In this document: one piece after another, positions 1 to 5,412 of the stretch
Layout: each line of letters begins with the position of its first letter
How positions within the stretch are numbered: position 1 is the first letter of the stretch
From: CALARM01 sp964431735
GTDB taxonomy: Bacteria > Vulcanimicrobiota > SpSt-956 > JAKJGF01
Assembly: GCA_964431735.1 (NCBI GenBank)
Contig: CAYSLJ010000270.1
Span: 1 to 5,516, forward strand
Direction: 5' to 3'
DNA length: 5,516 bases
The notes under the pieces: model-generated
What the model was told of the DNA's origin: nothing
Database searches by the model: none
The model's input: only the letters and a program-made list of their open reading frames with translations
Translations under genes and position numbers: made by a program

Positions 1-16
1 ATGATAACCGTTCTAA

Positions 17-139
17 CAATTTGCCGGAGTTATTTTTCTTACAGTCCTAAGTATCGTAACAGGTAAATTGGTACCAAAAAAATATGGAACACGCTCCTGT
101 CCCTGTCCGGGCTATGGAGGAAAAGATATGCCGTATTAA
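17..139 (+). pseudogene. C-terminal fragment of a small membrane/Cys-rich protein, apparently frameshifted
   Basis: This stretch reads through about 40 codons without a start codon and ends at TAA 137..139. It begins with a hydrophobic segment (FAGVIFLTVLSIV, roughly residues 2-14), continues with a basic stretch (GKLVPKKYG), and ends with a Cys/Gly/Pro-rich tail containing CPCPGYGG. That layout resembles a real single-pass protein rather than chance translation. The same frame is closed by TAA at 14..16. However, frame 1 reads ATG ATA ACC GTT CTA ACA from position 1, and one base of slippage around 18..20 would join the two into a peptide of about 45 residues. The gene could also begin outside the window. 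I do not recognise the family. A real frameshift, an assembly error and a chance ORF are all possible. Confidence 0.3.
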
Positions 140-161
140 AAGAGAGTTATAAATGATATAG

Positions 162-287
162 ATGCAAAATATTAACAGTCTGCAAAACCAGTTTGCCATG
201 CAACAGGATCATATCTTTTCCGGAAGAGTCCGGTCAGGAACAGGTTTTAAAAATGGGTATGAACTTATCTGGAGCGATATTTACTGA
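162..287 (+). CDS. Possible 41-residue small protein, unrecognised
   Basis: An ATG directly after an in-frame TAG opens a 41-codon frame ending in TGA 285..287. The peptide starts MQNINSLQNQFAMQQDH and continues through a Gly/Arg-rich centre (SGRVRSGTGFKNG) to ELIWSDIY. Its composition is mixed and protein-like, with no hydrophobic segment and no cysteine. No convincing SD site precedes the ATG; the nearest purine run (AGAGAG, 141..146) is too far away. An internal Met at codon 13 is an alternative start, also without an SD. The ORF lies 22 bases after the broken fragment at 17..139 and 30 bases before the first heptamer array. It could be a genuine small gene, a remnant of a larger decayed gene, or chance. 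Confidence 0.25.
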   Translation: MQNINSLQNQFAMQQDHIFSGRVRSGTGFKNGYELIWSDIY

Positions 288-317
288 GGTGAGTATAAAT
301 AATGCATATTTTATTCT

Positions 318-345
318 CGTGACGCGTAACGCGTAACGCGTGACG
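318..345 (+). repeat. Heptamer array 1, four CGTRACG units
   Basis: Four exact 7-bp units occur in tandem: CGTGACG, CGTAACG, CGTAACG, CGTGACG. They are followed directly by GGAGGAT. The unit is a palindrome apart from its central base, and each junction creates ACGCGT. The array is far more GC-rich than its AT-rich surroundings. It lies between the small ORF ending at 287 and the SD of the gene at 409. Related arrays occur at 1262, 4638 and 5413. Confidence 0.9.
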
Positions 346-393
346 GGAGGATGCAATTTATTACATGCTCATGCTCAGGTCAGTAGAACAGAA

Positions 394-399
394 AAGGAG
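394..399 (+). promoter_or_regulatory. Shine-Dalgarno site of the 409..798 gene
   Basis: AAGGAG lies nine bases before the ATG at 409. This is a near-consensus SD at good spacing and fixes the start of the unrecognised 129-residue protein. Confidence 0.75.
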
Positions 400-408
400 T
401 AAATCTTT

Positions 409-798
409 ATGAATTTCCCGAAAGGCATCAAATTTCTCCCCCGCAATTGCCGCCCTGCTACGGAAGAAGAGATGAATAATCCCCGTGCCCACACCTTTGC
501 AACCTTCTGGCCTGATGGAGGCCTGAAAAAAGTTCAGTATTATGACGACCATGGAGAATCTGACCCATATCATGTACTTGCCCTGGAAAATAATAAAGAA
601 GAAGGAAAATACTGGGATACACTCAGAAGTTATACAGAATACTCTGATGGATGTGCCACAACGAATGTTGACTGCGGAGACGAAACATGCAGTACCAGGG
701 AAAATATTTCTTTCGAAAAATTTGTAAAAGAAGGTTTGACTATGTTTGAAATGCCTGTAATCCTTGTATTTCCTCCGGGAAGACAGATAAAATTATAA
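409..798 (+). CDS. Hypothetical 129-residue acidic, Cys-containing protein
   Basis: I do not recognise this protein. The ATG has a clear AAGGAG SD, and the frame runs 129 codons to TAA. It has no signal peptide and no membrane segment, so it is probably cytosolic. It is rich in acidic and aromatic residues in the middle (KKVQYYDDHGESDPYH, residues 40-55). Residues 82-94 contain C-x6-C-x4-C (C82, C89, C94) in an Asp/Thr-rich stretch, and a fourth cysteine is C14. These could bind a metal or form disulfides, but no standard zinc-finger spacing is met. The C-terminus is hydrophobic (MFEMPVILVFPPG, residues 112-124), which suggests a final buried strand. It stands alone between heptamer array 1 and the repeat gene at 919, on the opposite strand from the aro operon. 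That it is a real gene is fairly likely; its function is unknown. Confidence 0.7.
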   Translation: MNFPKGIKFLPRNCRPATEEEMNNPRAHTFATFWPDGGLKKVQYYDDHGESDPYHVLALENNKEEGKYWDTLRSYTEYSDGCATTNVDCGDETCSTRENISFEKFVKEGLTMFEMPVILVFPPGRQIKL

Positions 799-842
799 GT
801 AAAAACAGCGTCAAATGGAATATTTTGAAAAAATTCACTTTA

Positions 843-871
843 TTTACTTATTTATATTTTTGTGATATAAC
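843..871 (+). promoter_or_regulatory. Putative sigma-70 promoter with extended -10, upstream of the repeat gene
   Basis: TTTACT (843..848) and TATAAC (866..871) are separated by 17 bases. The -10 is preceded by TGA at 863..865, giving an extended -10 (TGnTATAAC). Transcription would start near 878, about 40 bases before the ATG at 919. This is a match by eye; AT-rich DNA produces chance matches. Confidence 0.45.
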
Positions 872-903
872 TAGAATAGGGGTAAAGGGGAATGTGAGCC
901 GAG

Positions 904-912
904 AGGGGGTGA
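904..912 (+). promoter_or_regulatory. Strong Shine-Dalgarno site of the repeat gene
   Basis: AGGGGGTGA matches the full anti-SD complement AGGAGGTGA at eight of nine positions and lies six bases before the ATG at 919. It is the main evidence that translation starts at 919 and runs into the 12-bp repeats. Confidence 0.7.
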
Positions 913-918
913 GTTACT

Positions 919-1168
919 ATGCCCCTTGACGAGCGAANNNNNNNNNNNNNNNNNNNNNNNNNNNNNNNNNNNNNNNNNNNNNNNNNNNNNNNNNNNNNNN
1001 NNNNNNNNNNNNNNNNNNNNNNNNNNNNNNNNNNNNNTGGAAGAGCGAATGGAAGAGCGAATGGAAGAGCGAATGGAAGAGCGAATGGAAGAGCGAATGG
1101 AAGAAAGGATGGAAATCCTCCAGGAAGACCGGCATGGTATTATCATAGAGGATTGCAGACCGGAATAA
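919..1168 (+). CDS. Small repeat protein (MEER)n, interrupted by an assembly gap
   Basis: A strong SD and probable promoter lead to ATG and the codons MPLDER, and then 100 N. After the gap the sequence reads (MEER) repeats, then MEILQEDRHGIIIEDCRPE and TAA (1166..1168). The last base before the gap (A937) and the first after it (TG, 1038..1039) together make the next ATG of the repeat. The two sides therefore join in frame if the missing DNA is a whole number of 12-bp units. In the printed coordinates the frames differ (frame 1 before, frame 2 after), because 100 is not a multiple of 3. The visible part is about 24 codons of Met-Glu-Glu-Arg repeats with a 19-residue unique tail. A helical, highly charged rod is expected, but the period of four is not a heptad coiled coil. 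Alternatively the gap hides a larger gene, for example a nuclease/transposase-type protein whose tail carries such repeats. Function unknown. Confidence 0.5.
925..1108 (+). repeat. 12-bp tandem repeat GAATGGAAGAGC spanning the N gap
   Basis: After the gap come an 11-base partial unit (1038..1048), four perfect units in the ATGGAAGAGCGA register (1049..1096), and one diverged unit (1097..1108). Before the gap, GACGAGCGAA (928..937) matches the unit at nine of ten positions, so the array starts before the N run. The unit length is a multiple of three and contains no stop in any frame. This explains the long open frames seen here on both strands. Confidence 0.9.
938..1037. other. Assembly gap of exactly 100 N
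   Basis: The run is exactly 100 N, the customary placeholder for a gap of unknown size. Both edges are repeat DNA in matching register, so the assembly probably broke on the 12-bp tandem array. The true length is unknown and is most simply a multiple of 12. Confidence 0.9.
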
Positions 1169-1193
1169 TAATAATGACGACTTCTTTAAAGAC

Positions 1194-1222
1194 AGAGCCG
1201 GTGTTGTTACACCGGCTCTTTT
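1194..1222 (+). terminator. Rho-independent terminator between convergent genes
   Basis: A perfect 11-bp stem (AGAGCCGGTGT at 1194..1204, ACACCGGCTCT at 1209..1219) closes a TGTT loop and is followed by TTTT from 1219. It lies 25 bases after the stop of the repeat gene (+) and 44 bases beyond the stop of aroA (-). On the minus strand the stem is followed by GTCTTTAAAG, a weaker U tract, so it may also serve the aro operon. Confidence 0.85.
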
Positions 1223-1261
1223 ACTGACCCGACTATAAGCATACAAGAAAGGTCTTCTTCC

Positions 1262-1273
1262 CGTCACGCGTCA
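1262..1273 (-). repeat. Heptamer array 2, short copy overlapping the aroA stop
   Basis: On the minus strand the sequence reads TGACG-CGTGACG followed by GGAAGAAG. This is just under two heptamer units plus a flank like that of the other arrays (GGAGGA). It contains the aroA stop codon TGA (1264..1266) and the codons for its last two residues. Confidence 0.7.
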
Positions 1274-2538
1274 TGCAACAAAACACCTATACCTTTCAAT
1301 TTCCCCCAGAATTCAGGAAAAGATTTATTTACACAGAGAGGGTTTTTTATTTTTATACCGGGTATCCTGAGTCCCATAAGGGCAAAACTCATAGCCATTC
1401 TGTGATCATCACATGTGTCAATTTCTGCTCCTTTATGAGAGCCTCCTTTTATAATGAGACTGTCTTCCCTTTCCCTCACAGATATACCGGTTCTGCTTAA
1501 TTCTACAGCAAGGGCTTCCAATCTGTCAGTTTCTTTTATTCTCAAATTGGACACATTTTTTATAACTGTTTCACCTTCTGCAAAACTTGCTACAACAGCA
1601 AGGGTCTGGACAGTATCAGGCATGGTATTCATATCAATTTCAATGCCTTTCAAAGGCCTTCCTGTAAGAGAAATCTCTCTATCTTTTCTGATTACGGAAC
1701 AGCCCATGGCTTCAAGTACATCTACAAATTTTATATCACCCTGAAGAGAAGAAGGATTTATATTTTTTACAACTACAGTGCCGCCTGTTATGGCTGCAGA
1801 AGCAAAAAAATATGATGCAGAAGAAGCATCACTTTCCACTGTATATTCACGTGAAATATATCTCTGCCCTGATTTTATAAAAAATTCTCTATAATTATCA
1901 TTTTCAACATTAACGCCAAAATCTTTCATAATATCAATCGTAATATCAATATAAGATTTTGACGTAAGTCCACCGGCCACTTTAATCACAGTGTCTGACA
2001 TGGCAAAAGGAGCAATCATCATTATGGAAGAAAAATACTGGCTCGAAATAGAACCTTTCATTTCACAGATTCCTCCGTGAAGATTACCTCCTTCTATCTC
2101 TACAGGGGGACATCCTGTAAGGGAATGACTCTTCACATGTAACTGTTTTAAACCATTCAATAATTCAATAATCGGTCTTTCTTTCATCCTGCTGTTACCG
2201 GTCAGAACAACTCTACCAGGACAGAGAGAAAAAAAACCTGTTAAAAATCTTGTGGCTGTGCCGGAATTTCCAAGAAATATTTCCTTATGAGGAACCTGTA
2301 ATTTTCCGTCTGTACCGTAAACAGTAAAAGTATCTTCTTCTTCTATTATGTTAATGCCAGCTTCTCTTAAACCATGAGCCATATATCTCGAATCATCACA
2401 GATCAGCACATTTCTCAGCACAGTCTTACCTGTCGCAAGAGCAGCTATGAGAAGTGCTCTTGCAGTATAACTTTTTGATCCGGGAATTTCTACGGAACTA
2501 TCGATATTTTTTACAGGTATTATTTCAATTATATCCAA
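1264..2538 (-). CDS. aroA: 3-phosphoshikimate 1-carboxyvinyltransferase (EPSP synthase)
   Basis: This enzyme joins phosphoenolpyruvate to shikimate-3-phosphate, the sixth step of the cytosolic shikimate pathway. The 424-residue length is normal for the family and both domains of the inside-out fold are present. Substrate-binding motifs appear in order: PGSKSYTARAL (K22, S23, R27, the same numbers as in E. coli), LGNSGTATRFL (90-99), NSRMKERPI (115-123), SISSQYFSS (163-171), MNTMPD with catalytic D308, NLRIKETDR (K335, E336, R339), DDHRMAMSF (R380) and NKSFPEFW (K405). The start is TTG at 2538..2536. It lies three bases after the DAHP synthase stop, with AGGAG (2549..2553) inside the last codons of that gene and a ten-base spacer, so translation is probably coupled. 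Gly93 matches E. coli Gly96, but Phe98 replaces the Pro101 of class I enzymes. The last residues (DA) and the stop lie in heptamer array 2. Confidence 0.97.
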   Translation of the reverse strand: MDIIEIIPVKNIDSSVEIPGSKSYTARALLIAALATGKTVLRNVLICDDSRYMAHGLREAGINIIEEEDTFTVYGTDGKLQVPHKEIFLGNSGTATRFLTGFFSLCPGRVVLTGNSRMKERPIIELLNGLKQLHVKSHSLTGCPPVEIEGGNLHGGICEMKGSISSQYFSSIMMIAPFAMSDTVIKVAGGLTSKSYIDITIDIMKDFGVNVENDNYREFFIKSGQRYISREYTVESDASSASYFFASAAITGGTVVVKNINPSSLQGDIKFVDVLEAMGCSVIRKDREISLTGRPLKGIEIDMNTMPDTVQTLAVVASFAEGETVIKNVSNLRIKETDRLEALAVELSRTGISVREREDSLIIKGGSHKGAEIDTCDDHRMAMSFALMGLRIPGIKIKNPLCVNKSFPEFWGKLKGIGVLLHDA

Positions 2539-2541
2539 ACT

Positions 2542-3555
2542 CTAAACACTCCTGTCAAGAGCGAGAGCTATTTTCTTTATCTCTCCCATCAGAATATGAA
2601 ATTTTTCAAAGGTAAGAGTCTGGTAGCCATCAGAAAGAGCATTTTTCGGGTCAGGGTGAACTTCTACAATAAGCCCGTCTGCACCGGCAGCTACAGCAGC
2701 CCTGGACATAGGAATTACCAGTTCATGATCGCCTGTACCATGGCTGGGGTCTACAAACACAGGAAGATGGGTAAGTTTTTTTAGTAATGGCACAGCATTT
2801 AAATCAAGAGTAAACCTGGTGCTGTCTTCAAAAGTTCTTATGCCTCTCTCACAGAGGATTACCTGTTCATTTCCTTCGGAAAGAATATATTCGGCACACA
2901 TAAGTAATTCTTTTATAGTTCCGGAAAAACCTCTTTTTAATAAAACAGGTTTTCTCGTATTCCCTATTGCTTTAAGGAGGTTATAATTTTGAAAATTTCT
3001 TGCACCTATCTGGAATATATCGGCATATTTCTCTATAAGCTCTATTTCATTTGTATCCATAACCTCTGTTATAATCAGGAGACCTGTTTCTTCTTTTGCT
3101 CTTTTGAGCAGTTCAAGGCCTTTCTGTCCAAGTCCCTGAAAACTGTAAGGTGATGTCCTGGGTTTAAAAGCCCCTCCCCTTAATATTTTTCCTCCTTCCT
3201 CTTTTATTCTCCTGGCTGATACCATAATCTGTGCTTCATTCTCAACAGCACATGGCCCTGCAATAAGTACAATCTCTTTCCCGCCTATCCTGACTCCTTC
3301 TATATCTATTACAGTATTTTCGGGATGAAAACTTCTGTTTGCCAGTTTATAAGGCTTCAATATACGAATAACATTATCCACACCGTCAAGTAAAACAAAA
3401 TCCCTTTCTGTGAATTTCCTTTCATCACCGATAACTCCAATGATGGTAACTTCTACTCCTTTTGACAGATGTGATTTAAATCCCTTTACTTCAACTGTTT
3501 TCACAACGTCTTCTATATGTTTTTCCGTTGCATCTTTTTTCATTACTATTATCAT
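2542..3555 (-). CDS. aroF: 3-deoxy-7-phosphoheptulonate (DAHP) synthase, type I-beta with N-terminal regulatory domain
   Basis: This enzyme condenses PEP with erythrose-4-phosphate, the committed step of aromatic biosynthesis. Residues 1 to about 65 form the ferredoxin-like domain that in the Thermotoga enzyme mediates feedback inhibition by Tyr and Phe; the catalytic barrel follows. Motifs visible are AGPCAVE (99-105), RGGAFKPRTSPYSFQG (126-141), QIGARNFQN (182-190), LLKRG (205-209), CERGIRTFE (235-243), DPSHGTG (269-275) and VEVHPDP (297-303). The metal ligands fall at C102, H272, E298 and D309, the same numbers as in the T. maritima enzyme. I start at ATG 3555..3553: the SD AAAGGTGG (3564..3571) lies eight bases upstream, and the 337-residue protein then aligns from MIIVMK. 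An in-frame GTG at 3567 lies inside that SD and is rejected. The gap to the aroB stop is 48 bases. Feedback regulation is inferred from the domain. Confidence 0.96.
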   Translation of the reverse strand: MIIVMKKDATEKHIEDVVKTVEVKGFKSHLSKGVEVTIIGVIGDERKFTERDFVLLDGVDNVIRILKPYKLANRSFHPENTVIDIEGVRIGGKEIVLIAGPCAVENEAQIMVSARRIKEEGGKILRGGAFKPRTSPYSFQGLGQKGLELLKRAKEETGLLIITEVMDTNEIELIEKYADIFQIGARNFQNYNLLKAIGNTRKPVLLKRGFSGTIKELLMCAEYILSEGNEQVILCERGIRTFEDSTRFTLDLNAVPLLKKLTHLPVFVDPSHGTGDHELVIPMSRAAVAAGADGLIVEVHPDPKNALSDGYQTLTFEKFHILMGEIKKIALALDRSV

Positions 3556-3603
3556 AATAAAATCCACCTTTCTTCATAACCTGTAACTCATTAATCATAA
3601 TGG

Positions 3604-4623
3604 TTACATAAAAAATTTTTCCAGTTCTTCTATTTTTATTCTGACAATTTTCGAAGAACCTATCCTTTCTAAAATTACAAAATCAATTGTATTGGAATTA
3701 CGTTTTTTATCTCTCTTTATGGCATCAAATATAATTTCTTTATTTAATTCAACTTCTACAGGGAGATTAAATTTTCTGAGAAGAGCTTTAAATCTTTCTG
3801 CTTCTTTTACCGGGAGTATTCCCATAGATAGAGAAAGATTATTGGCAAAAACCATACCGGCACTTACAGCCTGTCCGTGGGGCATACGTAAAAATTTTTC
3901 TATGGCATGTCCGAAGGTATGACCGAAATTCAATTTTTTTCTCTCGAAGGATTCCCTTTCGTCAAAATTAACGATATCGGTTTTTATAAAAATAGATCTC
4001 AAAATTACCTCCTGTATTTCAGGTTCTCTGAGAAAAAGAATATTATGCAGATGTTCTTCCACATATTCAAAATAAGATAAATCCTTTATTGCGGCATGTT
4101 TTATAATTTCAGCAAAACCACAGAGCAGTTCTACCTGAGGAAGAGTTTTAAGAAAATTAATATTACATAAGACAAATTCCGGCTGTTTAAAAAGTCCTAT
4201 AATATTTTTATATCTTTTAAAATTAACACCGTTTTTTCCTCCTATGGAAGCATCTACCTGGGCAAGTAATGTAGTGGGAATAAATCCAAAGGATATACCC
4301 CGCATGTAAGTAGATGCAACAAAACCTGTTATATCACAGACTATTCCTCCTCCTATTCCCATAATAAAAGAAGACCTGTCTGCTTCAAAATAAAGAAGCT
4401 TTTCATATATATCCATTGCTGTTTCAACGGTTTTAATCTCCTCCCCTGTACCTATTTCTATAATATCACCGGGAGGGAAGTCATTTTCATAAATAGTTCT
4501 TACATTTTTATCTGTCACAATGAATATTTTTTTATTTTTATAAAATTTACTTGCTTCATCCAGAGATGTTCCGACTATAATTTCACAGGTACCTGTCTGT
4601 CCTGTCACTTTAAATATATGCAA
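3604..4623 (-). CDS. aroB: 3-dehydroquinate synthase
   Basis: This NAD-dependent, divalent-metal enzyme converts DAHP to 3-dehydroquinate, the second shikimate-pathway step. The protein has 339 residues, slightly short for the family, and appears complete. Diagnostic segments are the nucleotide-binding GIGGGIVCDITGF (89-101), the RGISFGFIPTTLLAQVDAS block (108-126), GGKNGVNF (128-135) with K130, KNIIGLFKQP (139-148), GFAEIIKH (169-176), LNFGHTFGHAIE (231-242) and HGQAVSAGM (249-257). By alignment the metal ligands should be E172, H235 and H249, with K139, K175, R228 and H239 in the active site. The usual HGE reads HGQ here. The start is TTG, supported by AAAGGTGA six bases upstream; no ATG lies nearby in frame. 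It is the first aro gene of the operon, and heptamer array 3 directly abuts its SD. Confidence 0.96.
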   Translation of the reverse strand: MHIFKVTGQTGTCEIIVGTSLDEASKFYKNKKIFIVTDKNVRTIYENDFPPGDIIEIGTGEEIKTVETAMDIYEKLLYFEADRSSFIMGIGGGIVCDITGFVASTYMRGISFGFIPTTLLAQVDASIGGKNGVNFKRYKNIIGLFKQPEFVLCNINFLKTLPQVELLCGFAEIIKHAAIKDLSYFEYVEEHLHNILFLREPEIQEVILRSIFIKTDIVNFDERESFERKKLNFGHTFGHAIEKFLRMPHGQAVSAGMVFANNLSLSMGILPVKEAERFKALLRKFNLPVEVELNKEIIFDAIKRDKKRNSNTIDFVILERIGSSKIVRIKIEELEKFFM

Positions 4624-4628
4624 AAGAA

Positions 4629-4643
4629 ATCACCTTTCGTGAT
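4629..4643 (-). promoter_or_regulatory. aroB ribosome binding site with overlapping small hairpin
   Basis: On the minus strand AAAGGTGA (4630..4637) lies six bases before the TTG start of aroB. The sequence ATCAC-GAAAG-GTGAT can fold into a 5-bp stem in which the 3' arm includes the GGTGA core, while most of the 5' arm comes from the nearest heptamer unit. The SD is clear. The hairpin is short and its effect is inference. Confidence 0.55.
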
Positions 4644-4667
4644 GCGTGACGCGTGACGCGTGACGCG
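4638..4667 (+). repeat. Heptamer array 3, four units upstream of aroB
   Basis: One diverged unit (CGTGATG) is followed by three exact CGTGACG units and a CG remnant, then AGGAT. The array fills most of the 56-bp gap between aroB and the upstream membrane gene, and is oriented opposite to those genes. The diverged unit is the one nearest aroB and touches the aroB SD. Confidence 0.9.
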
Positions 4668-4679
4668 AGGATTTATGAT

Positions 4680-5078
4680 TTATCTATTTATAATAATTGC
4701 TGTAATAACCATTATAATTATAATGGAAACCAGCCACCAGGGCGTATAAAGACCTATAGAAAGAGTTATGAAAAGTAAAGGAAGAAGTGCAAGAATCATC
4801 ATAACGAAAATTATGACTGATATAAATTTATCGCCTTTACAAAAATACCACCGGACCAGCATAAAAAGGGTTATACCGATAGATAAAGCCATAGAGCCGG
4901 CTCCTTTAAGCATATAAAGAAAAAGTGCAGCTATTTTCAATGGCAATTTTTCATGAGTAACGCCCAGATATCTCTCATGATATGGCATTATTTCCGGAGT
5001 AAATAAATAAACAAGACCAAAAATAATGACTCCTGCTGACGTTATATAAAGCATAATAGATGCAATTTTATTTTTCAT
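4680..5078 (-). CDS. Small integral membrane protein with four predicted helices, function unknown
   Basis: I do not recognise this 132-residue protein with confidence. It is strongly hydrophobic, with four likely membrane helices at about residues 7-26, 50-75, 85-106 and 113-130. The loop between helices 1 and 2 is polar (TPEIMPYHERYLGVTHEKLP, residues 27-46) and carries two His and several acidic residues. The loop after helix 2 holds a basic cluster with one Cys (RWYFCKGDK, 76-84). Helix 2 contains KGAGSMALSIGI, with small residues suited to packing. No cleavable signal peptide or enzyme motif is seen. The ATG start has no clear SD; a Met at codon 9 is an alternative. The gene ends 56 bases before aroB on the same strand, so co-transcription is possible, but heptamer array 3 separates them and no functional link to aromatic synthesis is evident. 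Confidence 0.75.
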   Translation of the reverse strand: MKNKIASIMLYITSAGVIIFGLVYLFTPEIMPYHERYLGVTHEKLPLKIAALFLYMLKGAGSMALSIGITLFMLVRWYFCKGDKFISVIIFVMMILALLPLLFITLSIGLYTPWWLVSIIIIMVITAIIINR

Positions 5079-5170
5079 AACAGTAACTTTAAGAGGAATT
5101 TTTCTAAAAATTTTTTACATATTTTCATATAACGATTTAATAAATATCATGAGTTAATGGTAAAATTATT

Positions 5171-5189
5171 TCTCCCGTTAAATGTCACG
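5171..5189 (-). repeat. Possible degenerate heptamer copy
   Basis: On the minus strand this reads CGTGACA-TTTAACG-GGAGA. It matches two units of array 1 (CGTGACG-CGTAACG) at 11 of 14 positions and is followed by a flank like the shared GGAGGA. It could be a decayed copy or chance. Confidence 0.3.
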
Positions 5190-5217
5190 ATTTTCCAATA
5201 AAACCTTAATATTATAA

Positions 5218-5248
5218 TTGACAGGATAATTATTTGCAAGTTTATTAT
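5218..5248 (+). promoter_or_regulatory. Possible plus-strand promoter
   Basis: A perfect -35 TTGACA (5218..5223) is followed by TATTAT (5243..5248) at a long 19-base spacing, or by TTTATT at 17. No gene follows within the window, so if used it would drive a non-coding transcript or something beyond the right edge. Confidence 0.25.
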
Positions 5249-5312
5249 GTTTTTTATGACAGGTAAATTCATCTGTAGTAAAAACCAAAGTTAATTCAAT
5301 AAATCTATAATC

Positions 5313-5360
5313 AGTGAAAAGTGAATAGAACATTACCTTATTCGCTATTCACTTTTCACT
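5313..5360. repeat. Perfect 16-bp inverted repeat with 16-base loop
   Basis: AGTGAAAAGTGAATAG (5313..5328) and its exact complement (5345..5360) flank a 16-base loop. Each arm is itself made of heptamers: A-GTGAAAA-GTGAATA-G. On the minus strand a third unit, GCGAATA, follows. There is no U tract on either side, so it is not a standard terminator. Confidence 0.9.
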
Positions 5361-5412
5361 CTACCTAACAAACATTTCGATCACAAAAAAACATGAGAAT
5401 TTGTTCCTCCCT

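Noticed and set aside
115..139. Tiny ORF MPY behind a good SD (GGAGG)
   Set aside because: It has three codons only. The SD-like GGAGG is part of the Gly-Gly codons of the fragment at 17..139.
318..345. CRISPR-like repeat array
   Set aside because: The 7-bp units are directly adjacent with no spacers, and no cas genes are present.
361..573. Minus-strand 70-residue ORF
   Set aside because: It is a shadow of the 409..798 gene, which has the better SD and start; no SD supports the reverse frame.
871..1267. Long open frames on both strands through the 12-bp repeat, including SIRS- and LFHS-repeat readings on the minus strand and GRAN repeats on plus
   Set aside because: A 12-bp unit without stops leaves all frames open. 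Only the plus-strand MEER frame has a strong SD, a promoter and matching register on both sides of the gap.
1454..1744. Plus-strand ORF inside aroA
   Set aside because: It lies wholly antisense to a conserved gene and has no protein-like motifs or start signals.
3556..3567. GTG start for DAHP synthase
   Set aside because: The codon overlaps the SD, and the family alignment begins at the downstream ATG.
5313..5360. Inverted repeat as a rho-independent terminator
   Set aside because: The arms are AT-rich, the loop is 16 bases, and no U tract follows on either strand.
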